DNA of 64,000 nt, taken from assembly GCA_019925105.1 (NCBI GenBank), contig JAHGAU010000023.1, forward strand, positions 62,001-126,000, in the 5' to 3' direction. Below, piece after piece: positions 1 through 12,952 of this stretch (its first letter is position 1; each line of letters starts with the position of its first letter). A model generated the notes under the pieces. The model was not told the DNA's origin. It was given only the letters and a program-made list of their open reading frames with translations, and did no database searches. Made by a program: the position numbers and the translations under genes. Source of the DNA: Niebla homalea (taxonomy: Eukaryota; Ascomycota; Lecanoromycetes; Lecanorales; Ramalinaceae).

Positions 1-1
1 C

Positions 2-175
2 AACAGAGTGACCATCATCTTCCTCCCACTTTCATTCGTGACAAGCTATCTCGGCATGAACACGGCCAACCTGCGCAATACAAGCTCCAGGCAAGGGCTG
101 TCCTGGCCTACAGGACTACCTGCCACGCTCTTTGTCCTGGCGAGGGCCTGGATGGTTCCATTTCCGTGGAATTGA
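2..175 (+). CDS. CorA-like membrane protein, C-terminal end (5' truncated by window)
   Basis: The first frame of the window runs open from the edge and ends at TGA 173-175, leaving 57 residues. It reads as a hydrophobic helix ending in SYLGMN, a short loop, then a second hydrophobic segment (LPATLFVLARAW). The Gly-Met-Asn motif after the first membrane helix, followed by a second helix, is the hallmark of the CorA Mg2+ transporter superfamily. Many fungal genomes carry CorA-like proteins with large cytoplasmic N termini, sometimes with ankyrin repeats. The substrate cannot be judged from this fragment. The first helix and loop are seen directly; the family is inferred from the GMN context. 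Confidence 0.7.
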   Translation, partial: NRVTIIFLPLSFVTSYLGMNTANLRNTSSRQGLSWPTGLPATLFVLARAWMVPFPWN

Positions 176-761
176 AAGCATTTTGGGCCTCTTTTAAGAA
201 GGCGATTGGGCCATCTGCAGCCCAATGGTACATGGCGATGTCTGAAATCCTCGAGCTTCAACCACACTGCGCGAGTCAGCACTTTACTGATGATCCACGA
301 GACTTCACGTCCTGATCTAGAGCTGTCATTCAGCACACAAATCACGGTGGAAAACACTGCCGCCATTGAACTCTGTCCACGCCTGCATACGTCAAGGCCG
401 AGTAATACTCTATCAAGTCCGACACGTTTTCACTTCCTTCAGGGCCCTAAACTTGACCAATCACGGCCCATACAATAATCCCCATCTTTTCTCCGCATGA
501 ATCGTCTGCAACTGTCTCGGAACTTAGGTATTGCTGCAGCTTTCCCATACGCGATGCTCCACTCCCAAGTCCCACACTAATCATGCACGTCCCCAACGAT
601 CCGCCGACGGGGTGCTGCAACCCCCTCACCTCCCCATGCACGCGGATTCTCGGATCTACCAAGCTTGACGTCAACACTGACGTCCGATACCACATCTACC
701 ATTCACATACCGAAACCTCTCACATTCCTACGAAAAACACTCTCTCAAGGCCAGATCTATC
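176..761. other. intergenic, upstream of the P450 gene
   Basis: No coding signal that I can support. The last 100 bases before the P450 start contain the palindromic TGACGTCA-like string GACGTCAACACTGACGTC at about 667-684, which carries two GACGTC (CRE/bZIP-type) cores. This could be regulatory but is untested. Confidence 0.3.
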
Positions 762-3266
762 ATGGCGCTCACTTACCTCTCCATCGCCACGCTTTCGCTC
801 ATTGGTTACATTGTCTATGGGCTTGTGCTTGCAATCTACCGTTTGTATTTCAGTCCGCTAGCAAAGCTTCCAGGGTCGAAAATCGCGGCTGTGAGTTTGT
901 GGTACGAATTCTACTACGATGTGATCAAGAAGGGGCGGTATTCGTGGAGGATTGGGGAGATGCACGAGCAGTACGGTGGGTTTCTCGTCCTCCTCCTCCT
1001 CCCTCCTTCTATGACATTGTTGCCGTCGCCGCAGGATAGGATGTACAGCAATTGAGGATTCACGACTTACGTGGACGGATGTCAAGGCCCAATCATCCGG
1101 ATCAACCCGTACGAGCTGCATATCAACGATCCAGAGTATGCAATATTCCTTTCCTTCCCATAATTCGCCGTTCTCCGCTCCTCCACGCGTCCTTTACGTC
1201 GCACCGCCACCCTCCCCCTTCCCCTGACTCCACTGCCAACCACCCATTGACCCCCCACCAATCCCATCAGCTACCTCGAAACCCTCTACGTCCCGACCAC
1301 CACCCGACGGACCCAGAAGTACGAGTGGCAGATGCGCGCCTTCGGCCCCACGCTCTCGGCCTTCGCCACCTCGTCGCACGAGCTGCACCGCCTCCGCCGG
1401 GGTGCCCTCTCGCCCTTCTTCTCGCGCGCCTCCGTGGTCGGCCTGGCCCCGACCATCACGTCGTCCATCTCGACCCTGGTGGCGCGCCTCGAGCGGATGA
1501 GGGGGACGGGGAGTGTGGTGAACCTGTGCGATGCGTTCATGGCGCTGACGAATGATGTGATATGCGGGTACGCGTTCGCGTCGCCGCAGGGGTTTCTGGA
1601 AGAGCCGGATTTTGCGTGGGTGCCCACCCCCCCCCGAACCTGGGGACCCCCTCAGCCTGACCCTTTTTGATAATCTCTGCGTTTTGGAGAATGTCCGCAG
1701 CACGATGGATGACTCTATTTTGGTGGGAAAGAAGCCGGAGACTGAGACTGATGTGTTTGGTTTGTCAGATCCGAGTGGGGCCAGACGATGAAGGATCTTG
1801 GATCGATAAGGGCGGCGTGCCAGCATTTGGGCTGGCTGTATGGGATCATGGGACGGATCCCGCAGTCCATCACGAGATATGTGATGACGAATCCGAAAAT
1901 GGGGGCGGTGGGGCATTTGCGTAGGGTATGGTCTCTTCCTTCCTCCTTTTCCTTTTTCCTTTTTCGACAGTCAGTCTGTCCGCTTGATGAGGTCGGCGCA
2001 ATACTCAGCCATTCTTGAATGGTCAAGGGGGATGGTGGTGATGACAACACTGATGATATGAAAGGTCGTCCAAAGCAAGATCGATGATGTCAAAGCGGGC
2101 ATGGCAAAGGGGAACAAGCAGGAAGGGCGGAAGACCATCTTCTACGACCTCCTCACCAACGAGCATTTGTCCGAAATGGACAAAACAGACGGGCGGCTAG
2201 TAGCGGAGGGGATGTCAGTCATGATGGGAGGGTGAGTGCCTGCATCATCGTGGAGGGTACGAGGAAGCAACTATCCGAGATTGATTGGCTGATGGGGAGA
2301 GGAATCGGATAGATCAAACACGGTCGAGCATGCCCTTACAGTCATGTCGTATCACCTCATCAAGCAACGGGATATCCGGGAGAGATTGCAGGCAGAGCTA
2401 CTAGAGGCTCAGAATGGTGCCGATGCGCCATTGCAGTGGGCCCAGCTGGAGCAGCTGCCCTACCTGGTCAGTTCCTTCCCGTGCTCCAGCTCCGTCTCAA
2501 CCCATCGGGGACCGCTCATCAAATCCACTTGCTGACCGATTTGCAGAGCGCGGTCATCACGGAGGGTCTTCGGTATTCCCCGGCTCGTCGTGTGTGCACA
2601 TGATTGGGAGTCTAATCTTGATACAGATGTTCACTGGGCGTGACAGCCCGCCTCGCGCGCATCTCACCGGACATCCCACTCCAGTACAAGGACTGGACCA
2701 TCCCATCTGGTGTACGTCACTACCTCCTTCCTCTTCCCCGTCTCTTTTGACATTGCCTTCCACCCCCCATCCACCTCCCACCAGCTCTGAATGGCACTCA
2801 CCTTTCTCATCAATTCAGATCCCGGTGGCCATGTCCATCCCCCTGATTCACTGGAACCCCGAGATCTTCCCCTCGCCCAAATCTTTCCAGCCTGAACGAT
2901 GGCTGGGACCAGACTCGGCGAGATTGCGAAAGTACATGCACTCATTCGGGAGGGGGTCGAGGCAATGTTTGGGAATGAAGTGGGTCTCCGATCTCCTTGT
3001 TCGTCTCACCCATTCGCAGACATACCTGTATCGCCGAGAGAGATTTCTGCGAGGGTTCGCTGAGAAGAGTTCGTTGACGCGCGCTGTTGCAAAATACTAG
3101 TCTAGCGTACTGTGAGCTCTACCTCACTATTGCGGCCGTCTTCGCACCGGGCCGATTCGACTTTGAGCTGTTCGAGACAGATGAGAGTGATGTTGATATC
3201 GTACACGACTTTTTCGTTCCCTTTCCGCGGCTTGATTCAAAGGGGATGAGGGTGAGGATTCATTAG
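762..3266 (+). CDS. cytochrome P450 monooxygenase (benzoate/trichodiene-oxygenase-like)
   Basis: My exon model is 762-975, 1087-1135, 1271-1615, 1769-1925, 2065-2231, 2313-2466, 2547-2572, 2627-2711, 2819-2979, 3101-3266. All phases fit and it encodes 507 aa, the normal P450 length. The N terminus (about residues 1-30) is a hydrophobic ER anchor. The I-helix reads GGSNT (310-314) where AGxDT is usual, so the acidic residue before Thr is Asn. The K-helix ExxR is at 368-371 (EGLR). PERW follows, and the heme loop is [10 protein letters not shown] with Cys about 449. Style resembles fungal secondary-metabolism P450s of the trichodiene-oxygenase type (TARLxRISPD.P.y.dWtIPsG). Exon 7 is only 26 nt. 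No other biosynthetic genes flank it, so its substrate is unknown. Confidence 0.9.
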
Positions 3267-3541
3267 CGGCAAACCTCTTTTCCAATAGTGGTCTCCTACC
3301 TCTGTGCTTACAATGTGCCGGAGAAGAGCGCAGACAACACATCCAGTCATGGTCGCAACAATGGTGTACAGCACAGCTGCCTGCATCAGGAACTGCTGGG
3401 CTTCATCAAATTTTGTTCAATCGGCAGAATGGAAGACTTTCATCGAACATATCTCAGAAAAGGGGATAGAGGAAGCAATCGATAATAAGCGTCTATCTAA
3501 GCTCCAGAGGACTTGGAGAGCAGTGGCGACTGATCACTCAG

Positions 3542-6500
3542 TCAGTGGTTCGACGAGAGCGTATTGAGCACTGAATGCTCTGATGTGTCAGGAATCGTAC
3601 TGCCTCCTGACTCTGCATATGAGTCTGTTCCCTGCGAAGGAAGGTTTTCGAGGTCCAATCTGTATGCACCATAACGCCTGAGAATGCGGGCGACACATTT
3701 GCGTTGTGACATCTTCTTCCGCGACAACAACGACTGGCGATCACATTCGCCCTCCATTTCCGCATAAGCAAGCGGCGTAAGGCCACGTTTGTCTGGTTTA
3801 TTCCAATTGATTAATCCAGTATTGAGGAGTAGCTTGACATGGCTCATTGATCCTTCCTCTGCTGCATATGATAATGGGGTCCGGGCAGCATGATCTTCAC
3901 AGTCTTTTCCGTTCGTGCTCTTTTTAAGGATCGACTGCAAGGCTCGATCATCAGGTTTAGTAAAGGGGAAAGCTTTGCCTGCCGCATACGATAAAGGGGT
4001 CCGACCTCGATCATCCGGACGATCGATGTCTACATTTCTGAGTAACAAACTTTGTACAAGCTCAAATGACGCAACCTCAGCTGCGTATGAGATTGGGGCC
4101 CGGCAATTCTCATTAGGGAGATCCGGTGCTACGGCGTAAGTTCCAAGGAGCAGCTTGGCCTTTTGGCCAACACCCCGCCTTCCAGAACATACGTATGAGA
4201 GTGGTGTCCGGCCCGATTTGTCTGCTCTATCGACCATGCTTGAGTCATGTTTGAGAAGTAGCGCCAAGGTTGATTCATACCCTTTCTCAGCTGCAAACGA
4301 AGCGAGAGTTCGGCCTTGCTCGTCCTGGAAGCCAAAATCTGGAATGCCGTTCTTGAAGAGCAGATCTAAGAGGTCTGTATGACCACATGAAGCAGCATGA
4401 GATGCTCGATGCCAGGCTTGACCGTCTTGGCCCAGCTTCCTAAGATCTATCACTTCATATTTCTCCAACAGCCGTATGATTTTGGTAGAGCCTTTCCGGA
4501 ATGCAATCATTGCAGGCGTTTCGCCACCTTCACTTTTTGAATGTAACCCTTGCTGTCCACGTGGCAAAAGTAGCTCTACAATATGATAATAGTCTACTGC
4601 GATCGCCCATGAGAGGGGGGTCCAGCCATATTTGTCTGGTTTCTTGAAAGCCGAATCGTCATAATTTAGGAACATCTTCACCAGGGATTGATGCTTAGAT
4701 TCATCAAGTGTTATATCCTCTGATGGCAATTTCATCCTCCTGGCGTTCTTTGGATGGTCATCGACGCAGGATTTTACTTGAACTCGAAAGTTACTTGCGG
4801 TAGCTGCATGCGACAGCGCCCTTCGACCTACATAGTCTTGTGACAAAGCATTCACTCTTTCATGTCTCAACAGCAATTCTGACGTCTTGTAACCCCTGGG
4901 GCCAGCACCAGCTGCGTATGAGAGTGGTGTTCGCCCACTTTCATCGGGTAAGTCTATGTTCTGATCATTGTATTCTACCAGCTTGTTGAGAATTGCTTCT
5001 TCTCCAGATTCAGCGGCATATGAAAGAGGCGTCCGCCCAGTCCTATCAGCGAAGTCTACGCCCTGACTGGTATGGTGTATTAACATGCTGAATATGGCCA
5101 ATTGGCCAAGGCTGGCGGCGTATGACAGGGGTGTCTGTCCAAGATCGTTCACAAGGACTTCTGTCGAGTCTATTTGACCGAGCAGAAGTTTGACTGCTGG
5201 CGCTTTTGTATATTTAATTGCTTTGAATAGGGCAGCGCCGATAGATTCATCACGAACGTTGCTTGCTTTGATGTCGTGATGCAACAATCTGCGTGTCGCA
5301 GGCTCCAGGTCGTTGATGATTGAGCGGTTGAGAGCGGCTTGCCAGGACTCAATACTCACACCAGATTCCAGAAGCATCTGCACGATGTGCCCGTCTAGAT
5401 GTGTGATAGCTTCTTCAAGTGCCATGGTGTCCCAGACCTCCTTGGCTTTTCCTGAACCGTTCACATCTGCACCGCTATCTAGCAACTGTCGCACAACTCT
5501 GCTATGCCCATTGCGTGCTGCCGCGGCAAGGGGGGCATGCCAGTACAGAGTGTTGACATTCGCGCCATTGTTGATCAAAATCTCAACAACTCTCTCATGT
5601 CCGTGGAGGGCCGCTACTTTAATGGCAGTCCCATGGCGTCCTCCTGCTGCATTCACGTCAACCCCCCTGTCTAATAACATCTGAACGGAACCATATAAAC
5701 CATGATGCGATGCGTGATAGAGTGGCGGTCCAACTTCGCGTGACATACTGAGCCAATTAGTAAAGGAATCGTCTCTGTTTAGAATAAACCTTGAAGCCGG
5801 TGCTGAAGTTGGACATTGGCTCTCTTCAATGAAACGAGCATGACTGTGCCAGAAATGTGTTGCATAGAAAATTAAAGGGCAGTCGCTATAGCGGTCCGCT
5901 TGGCTCCGCGCTACCTTGTTGACATGTAGGAGACAAGCAAGACAGGTGGTATAGATCCTGACATGAGCATTTAGCTCGCAGATACTGAAGTCATGGGCTG
6001 CGTCGGCTTGAATCCTTGAGGAGGTGAGAAATTCCTTAACCGAGAAGTGCGCTAGCCTGGCGTAAGTATTGGGCCTATCGTTGTATTTAAACCTGTGAAA
6101 GACAGCATGAGGACAGAAGGATTCGTAGTTGATGCCATTGTAGCTGATGCGACCGCGACATTGGCAGTCGAAGATATCAGGATATCTCACACGGTAGTTC
6201 GTCTCTGTGGTGATGAGAGTGGAGCAGATAGTCAGGACATCTTGAGGATCTGCAAGTCGCTCCCGTTGATCAAGAAACGGTTCCCTGTCCGTAACCGCGA
6301 CAACTTCCGCGAGCTCCTCAAGCCGTAATGGTCTTTCGGAATAACACAACCACTGAAGCATGATGAACGCGTAATGTTGATACCCTTCCTTCTTAATCCC
6401 GTGGAGTATTCGAGCATAAGTCTCGTCCAATGTTTGAGGCAAATCATGGAGCGCCTCTTGAAGCTTGGCTTCTGTGAGACATTTTCCTAAGACGTCAAGC

Positions 6501-7962
6501 TGACACGCAGCCCAACGAAACCTAGAAGCGGCGTTAGCTATTGTACGAGTGATCAATCACGAAGGGTGGTAGCGAACATTCCCTTTGCTTTCTCCATCAG
6601 CGAATCCGCAATCAATTGTTGAATTTTTGGCTTGTTGCGCCACTTTTGTAACTTCATATCGTCACATAGTTTTGATTGGACGTAATCCCGGATGTCATTG
6701 TCAACAAACGCAGTTTGAATACCTACGATGTGTTTATTGTTGCAGAAACAACGCAACACTTCCTCAATGTCTTTTCTTTTTCGGCTTCCAAACATTGTAT
6801 GGACATTGATGTCGTCCCAGCTTGTGCATTGTTGCATGATTCTTAGAAGATCATCCGTTTCCCCGCCTTCGTCTAAGGCATCCACCACGAGGTAGACCCT
6901 CTCGAAGGATTTGAGTAGTTGATGAAGCATCGGCATGAGCTGACCTTCAGTCTGCTGTTGGTACTGACTTCGCCAAGATGCGTATGCATGCTTAGATACG
7001 AGTGTCAGCCGAGAAACGAGTTGCATGACTAGCGAACGTATGAGATTATCATACGTCTGCTTTGCTACATCGTTAAAGTCAAAGTAGTAGAAAATCACCG
7101 CTACCCTCGAGTCATTCTGTTGGCGTTCCAGGAGATTTTGGATGATGGTGGAAGCAAGTATCGTCTTTCCGCAACCGGGTATACCATGCAGCCAAAGGGG
7201 GGAGCGGGCAGTCAGCAGCCATTCTTGGTATACGTTGCTCTCAAGAAACCAGTTCCCCGTATGTTTGTGTCGCAACTTGGAAGCTTTGTTCTGATTGATC
7301 CATGGGTCGGGGGCACTGAGCCAGGAAACGAAGCTCTTATATTCATCGTCTGCATCAAGATCAGAAATGATCAGCCGGACAATACGCGAATGACTCACTT
7401 TGCTCCAGCTGCGAGATACCATCTCTAAGCCGAGGCATCTCATTGTGTATATCATTTACGTTGCTGTAAGTGGCGCTGGACAAAGCTCTGCAAGGCTATC
7501 TGAGCATGATGTTGTCTTTAGAAAGAGAGGAAGTAAGTGAACGGGGTTATACATGTAGTGATCCTGTCTTGCCACAGTGAACAGCAGCTTCTGCCGCTCA
7601 ATGGCTTCGAGTAGACTCTTGATTTCATCGCTTTTGAACGGCCATTTGATTGAGCCCAAGATCTTACTGGAGCCTTTGGTCGGCGCCAATTTGCGCTCCA
7701 AACGTTAAATGGTGCTTCTGAATTGTTCGAGGGGACCGTTGGATGCTTGCAGCGATGGGAAGATTTCATGGAGTTTGTGGTCTTGTGCTTCTTTTTGTGC
7801 TTGATTTTGCAGACTGAACAGAACGTTGTTGACGTTACATATTTCGTCGAGAAGACCTCGACGTTGTTCGTCAGCATCTTTGACATCAATCAGGTATTTG
7901 ATGACGTTGGTCGAGAGTTGGAGGACGGTACCCACGCTGGCTAAAGCGCTGAGTGGATCCAT
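3542..7962 (-). pseudogene. NACHT-ankyrin NLR (STAND) with one in-frame stop
   Basis: Exons 7962-7553, 7463-7399, 7349-6578 and 6521-3542 join in phase to 1408 codons. The order is: a fungal N-terminal domain of STAND proteins (starts MDPLSALASVGTVLQ), a NACHT ATPase with P-loop GIPGCGKT at about 214-221 and Walker B LVVDALDE, then from about residue 680 at least eleven ankyrin-like repeats of the type GRTPLSYAAxxG. Such proteins act in fungal self/non-self recognition and programmed cell death. Codon 86 (7705-7707) is TAA inside an otherwise continuous exon, where relatives usually have Glu or Gln. CAA to TAA is a C-to-T change as RIP makes, but there is no broad RIP decay. The gene is therefore probably dead, or starts further downstream, or is a sequencing error. 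It converges on the P450 gene. Confidence 0.85.
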
Positions 7963-10094
7963 GAGTGAAGTCGTGATGCAAGAGAATATGAAAGTAGGAT
8001 TTGGGCTCAAGAAGAGGAAAAGAAGTTGGATCGGTCAGGCTGAGAGCCTGAACGAGTTGTGACATCATGAATTGGTCAGCCTGCCGCCAGTGAGAGCCTT
8101 ACGATGCTGCAGTGAGGGGCGTATGCATCACGAAAACGCGATCTGAACGTACAAATGAGATCCACAGACGCCAAGACGAGAACACATTATGTGAGACTGG
8201 ACGTGGGTGCATATATGCCTTGATTGAGTGGACTATCTAAGTATATGAAGGAAGGCAGGTCCAGTCTGCATGAAATACACAGGTGTTCTGGAATGTACGG
8301 GCAGGTAATGATATCTACAGTGTCATGAGATACCACCTACTACCATGCCTGCACCTAGGCTGACACATGATGTCTTTGTGGAAAAGATACTGCGCGAGCT
8401 TTCGTGAACCGATCGCTCGATCTGTTGCTATGAGAGGCCATTCGAAAGACGATTTCTCCAACCCTGGCTCTAGCACAGATACGGTCTAGCTTGATAATGC
8501 TTACTCATTAATTCTCGGTTTTCTAATGGTGTGCTTTTCCCTGTGGCGTGATTCCTTGATCCATAATGCACCTTGAACACCCGGCCCGAACCCCTCTTGT
8601 CAATGTACGATCAATGAAGACAAGTTCGTGGCCTGAGGCAACCAAGACCCGCCATTCTCTGATTCCGGCCTTGTGCTCGTTGTTCGTCAGAGAATGTCAC
8701 GGCATCTGGCGTGACAGGCATGGTTCGAGTCTCATCAGAGATTACGTTGTTGGTCGTCAAATGGAGTGATGGTTCGGCTTCAGTACATCCACTGAAGATG
8801 CCCTGATCATCACGCAAAAAATCAAGCTCTGTGATACTCTTATTGCTTCAATATAATCAGAGATCGCTGAAGCGTCAATGCTGACAATGACAGTGACCAG
8901 AATGAATGGCAGTCATTGTCGCCACTCGTAATTGCGGCAGGGGAGCGTGGAGAGTCCCTATCGGTTCATCAAGATCATTCGGCTTTGTGTCGTGACTGGG
9001 ATGGCAAGAGGAGGCTTATGAATGGGAGGTACCCGCCAAGAGAGCTTGGAGACCTACCTCACCGCACGCTCTTATTCCGAGACTACTCCATCCCATCAGC
9101 GTGTGATGGGCAGCTTTGGGAGACAGGCAGCAACTGCTGTGATGCATGGCGAGGGCCTCGAGAGGATCGTGTATCTTCAGAATACTACATCATTGGACTT
9201 TGGTGCTTCTCACGATGGGAATTAGCTCTACCCTCGCCAACGATCATCGCCCGGCGAGCCGGCCTCCTATGACCCACCGCAAAGCCAACAAAGTCGGGTG
9301 TGAAACAATACCATAAGAGCTGGGACATACTGGCGTCTAATGGCCAACAATTCTCGCGGATGATCGATCCCCTGATGGCTTCTTGCTTGAACATTGTGAC
9401 TCGGGTGGATTCCATACAAGGACCAATGTCCGAACGATGCGACTGAAACCATTCAACAGTCACGGATCCCAAGATGATCATTAAGAGCGATGTCGCGCTA
9501 ACTGAGACTCAACGGTCGACCTGAGTCCAAGCATGAATACATCGGTGCTGCAGCGATCCGCTGGCCTGGGTCCAGACCCCACGATGACAGGAACAAACGA
9601 GCCTTACCTTCCTAATACAACCCAAGCTGCTCCTGCTGGCGCCATTCCTTCATGTCGTGCCAGCCTATATCACCCTTTCTAAGCTTATCCTCAGAGCATT
9701 CACTACATTGCGATGTGGTGGCATGCGAGCCCACAAGCAAACCTCACCGTTTGGATACGATTGTTTCTGTTGAAAACACGATTGCTTTTCCTGACTCTTG
9801 CCACCATCATTATAAGTAAAAGCGCTTGGATTCGTTTACTTCCTCATTGTTGCTGCTTCGAAAAGGCAATGGCACATCGTTGTACAGATCACGCCAGTCC
9901 AAGTCATTGACGATGAATTCATTGCAGCATCATACATTCAATCGATATCAATTTGATCTTACTCCGCCTTTCCTCACTCGCAATTTTGTGTCAATGGAGA
10001 AAGCAAAAATAACACCAAATCACAACCAATCTCGCGGAGAATCCTTCACCCTATTCAAGTCGTTCCCGTACCCTCAGCCCTCTTCATCTGCATC
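7963..10094. other. gene-poor stretch
   Basis: About 2.1 kb with only short open frames (the longest 118 codons at 8916-9272, +) showing no recognisable motif and no convincing splice structure. I see no repeats or transposon ends here. It includes the divergent upstream region of the NLR gene. Confidence 0.4.
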
Positions 10095-11280
10095 TCAGCA
10101 GTCTTCAAATCCCTGCACCATCACGAACAGAAACTTCCTCGCAGCCTTCATCTCCTTTCCCCCCTGATCCCCGACTTTGTCCTCATACTCTTCCCTAGCC
10201 TTGCGCATCTCCCTCGCCCTCTTCGCGCCATGTCCCTCCCTCTCCATCTTCCTCCTCTCCTTCTCCTGCTCCTCCTCCCGCTCCTCCTCGCGCTTCTCAT
10301 CCATCTTCTCCTCAGCCTTATCCTCCTCCCTAGCCACCACCTTCCCACTCAAGTGATCCAACAAACCCCCCCCCCCTCCCTTCCTCCTGGGCCGCCGGCA
10401 ACAACCGCAATACCCCTCCAGCGCAGCCATCCTCCTACCTATCCCTCAACCTCACCATCGCCCCTCGCACCGGAACTGGAGGGCCGCCCCCCCCCCACCA
10501 ATCCTCCTGCCCAATCAATCATCCGCGCTAGAGAATCCTGCTTCGCGATGCGGGCGCACCGACCGTGCGGCATAATGGAAGTACCCCTGGTTTTCACGTG
10601 CGTTGAGGTACTGCGTGATGCGGACGCGCGCGACCGAGAGCGCGGAGGTGTTGGGATGGACGGCGGAGGCGGAGGGGGATCGGTCTGTTTTGGGGGGCCC
10701 CAACATGTTAGCGAAGCTTTGCAATGCGCGAATGTTTGTGAGCGATGATGTGTTGCAAGGAGAGGAAGGAAGGCGGCTGAGAGGGGGTAACCACCACGAA
10801 CCCCAGCGCCGTGCCGCCCAGGTTCAGCACCTGGAGCCGGGGGGAGGCGGCTTTGCAGACGTTCAGGGTGGTCCGATGAAGTGCAGGAACTCCGACTGGG
10901 TTATATGGAAGCGCGAGAGGGCGGGCGACCAGGCGCGGGAAAAGGAGGATTGGGGAGGTTCGCGGGATCACGACGAGTGCTGTTTGTGTTAGTTCATGGC
11001 GCACGTGTTTCTTTTTGGGGAAGATGCGGAGATGTAGGACAAGGGGGGTGAGGGTTGGTTACCGTTAGGATGGGCTTTTCCTCGGGATCGGGAGGGTGGA
11101 GGGTGGAGGGGTGTGGGATCCAGGAGACGTGCTCGCGTGGAAGGGGGCTTCGTCGTGGGGTTCTGGGTATGGGGGTGGTGGGTCCGAGCGGTCTTGTTGG
11201 TGGGCTTCGTGCAGCATTACTTTGTCGAGGTCGTCCAGGTGGGTGTGATCGGCCTTTGCGTTCGCAGATGGATAGGCCAT
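10095..11280 (-). CDS. conserved fungal protein with Lys/Glu-rich C terminus (model unresolved)
   Basis: Four coding-looking blocks lie in line on the minus strand. 11280-11065 starts MAYPSANAKADHTHLDDLDK and is Pro-rich. 10988-10790 contains LVVIPRTSPILLFPRL. 10724-10515 contains ARVRITQYLNARENQG. 10430-10095 is a highly charged helix ending ARKFLFVMVQGFEDC. GT and AG sites exist between blocks 1-2 and 2-3, but the phases of the first join do not agree, and blocks 3 and 4 are in the same frame separated by stop codons. Runs of nine to ten G/C at 10367-10376 and 10491-10500 could hide sequencing indels. I do not recognise the function. Either a real gene with local errors or a recently broken one. 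Confidence 0.5.
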
Positions 11281-11789
11281 GGAGATGACGTCTGGGTGGG
11301 CGCCATGTTATGGGGGCGCCATGGAATGGGCCATCATCGCGTGAATTGATGGATTTCAATCAATGTTCTACCACGAGTAGGTGAATGCATAGGTTTGGGG
11401 AGTCGATTGAGAAGCGAAACACTTCAAGAAACGAGGATAGCATATTATTTATATCATCAGGGGTTGTGTACGCGGATTCCAATCAAGCTTTCCTTCGCTA
11501 GGTCCTGATGAGCGGGCTCGCCAGCCTCCGCTGCGGCTGACTATCATGACTCAATGAGGAAATAACTGCGCAAGGTATGATTCAACGGAACATAGTAGTG
11601 TACCAGGCTTTGAACTGCCGCTGGTTCGCGCCGGAGCGATTGCAATCAAGATTCCGTTTGGTGATCACTTCACTAGAAAACGGAGCTGTTCTCGTGCGTG
11701 CCTTCGACCCCATCACAGCCGTTAGATGTGCATAAATGGAAATTGTGAGTCCCTTGCTGGACTCCACTATACAAGCCCGAAACCCAAGA

Positions 11790-12251
11790 TCATGACTGAT
11801 ATACAAAGTTGTAAATGCGGTGCGAAAAGGTAATGGAAGGATTATCGTCTTGCCCTTCATACACTGGCCTGCCCCTTGGCAACATCCAAGGTAGATGCAT
11901 CTGCATGGACATATTGGCATATGACGCAGCTGTGGCCGCCAAGTACAGGCATGACTGTTTCTCCGCCTGACTATAGAATTCCGGGAGGAACTCCATCCAG
12001 CCCCATGATCCATCGTCCGAGGCAGGACGAAGACATTGATCAATGAAGAAGCAAAGGAGTTGTTCATGCCAGAAAGGGGTGATACCAAATAGTAATGGCA
12101 GGTCAGACGTGCTGGATCATGATATTTCTCTTCCGGCATTGTGAGAAGTATATGGCGAAGATGGTGGGAGGGGTAGAGTGGAATAAGCCTGAGAATTGCT
12201 GCGTCCTCTATGTCCTCGCGGGGGTGGATGTGACGAGGCTACTGTGAACAT
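11790..12251 (-). pseudogene. fungal-type transcription factor relic
   Basis: One frame runs 154 codons from ATG 12251 with a single TGA at codon 45 (12117-12119). After the stop it reads LFGITPFWHEQLLCFFIDQC, then FLPEFYSQAEKQSCLYLA and TAASYAN. This resembles the central region of fungal Zn2Cys6 regulators, where a line such as FLP..Y......CL.LAV.A.A.A precedes the regulatory domain. No Zn2Cys6 cluster is visible upstream, and downstream the frame is lost. I therefore read it as a truncated, decayed copy. The family call rests on pattern only. Confidence 0.4.
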
Positions 12252-12749
12252 TTGGTGGCCAGGGAGACGGGAGCCTTGGCAGGGGATGCCGGATCGGTCT
12301 AGCTTCGTCGCACTAAGAAAGAGGGAGGTTCAGTGTCAGCTGAGTGACTTCATCAAAGCGAGGATGGAAGGATTCGCGAAAGGTATAAGCACATTGAGCT
12401 TCCGTTTGCGACCTTGCGAGTGTAATTCTAGGCGTTTGGCTCAACTCTGTATTGACGGCTGATGATATACATACAAGTCTCACAGCCTCTAGATGGGCCA
12501 CCAGGATATAAAGTAACATTGTCGGAATCCTAGATGATATGAAGCCGCTTGGCGACGTATTATCTCATCCTCAAACCAAAATAATCATCGTGGCGAGTCT
12601 CGAAACAACGAGGCCGTTACGGCATTGGCCAACCAATATTCAGGCCGGCTTCACTTCGAGCCAATAATGATAGATAATGAGGCAATGAGTAAGGCTAGGT
12701 AGGTTTGATTGTCGCGGCGGTGGACTTTCTAATTGGGGCGGTGCATGTG

Positions 12750-12781
12750 CTCCTTTTCTCCTTTTCTCCTTTTCTCCTTTT
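12750..12781. repeat. microsatellite (CTCCTTTT)x4
   Basis: Four perfect copies of an 8-bp pyrimidine unit in intergenic DNA. Confidence 0.95.
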
Positions 12782-12952
12782 GAAGCCAATGGGTTTCTCA
12801 TGATATACCGCCTGGATGGCTACCATTGTTGTTTCATGGATACTTGGACATAGTCAGAAGTGATGGAAATTTGATAAGGCTCCATGCTCAAGCACCGTAC
12901 TGTAAGTCATGCAGTGTGGATTTCCCCATTCAAATGCGGAAGCCTGTTCTCT

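Noticed and set aside
1194..1916. 240-codon minus-strand frame opposite the P450
   Set aside because: Arg/His/Gly-rich shadow of GC-rich P450 exons.
8700..8735. GGTTCGAGTCT string resembling a tRNA T-arm
   Set aside because: No matching acceptor stem, D-arm or anticodon arm at the right distances.
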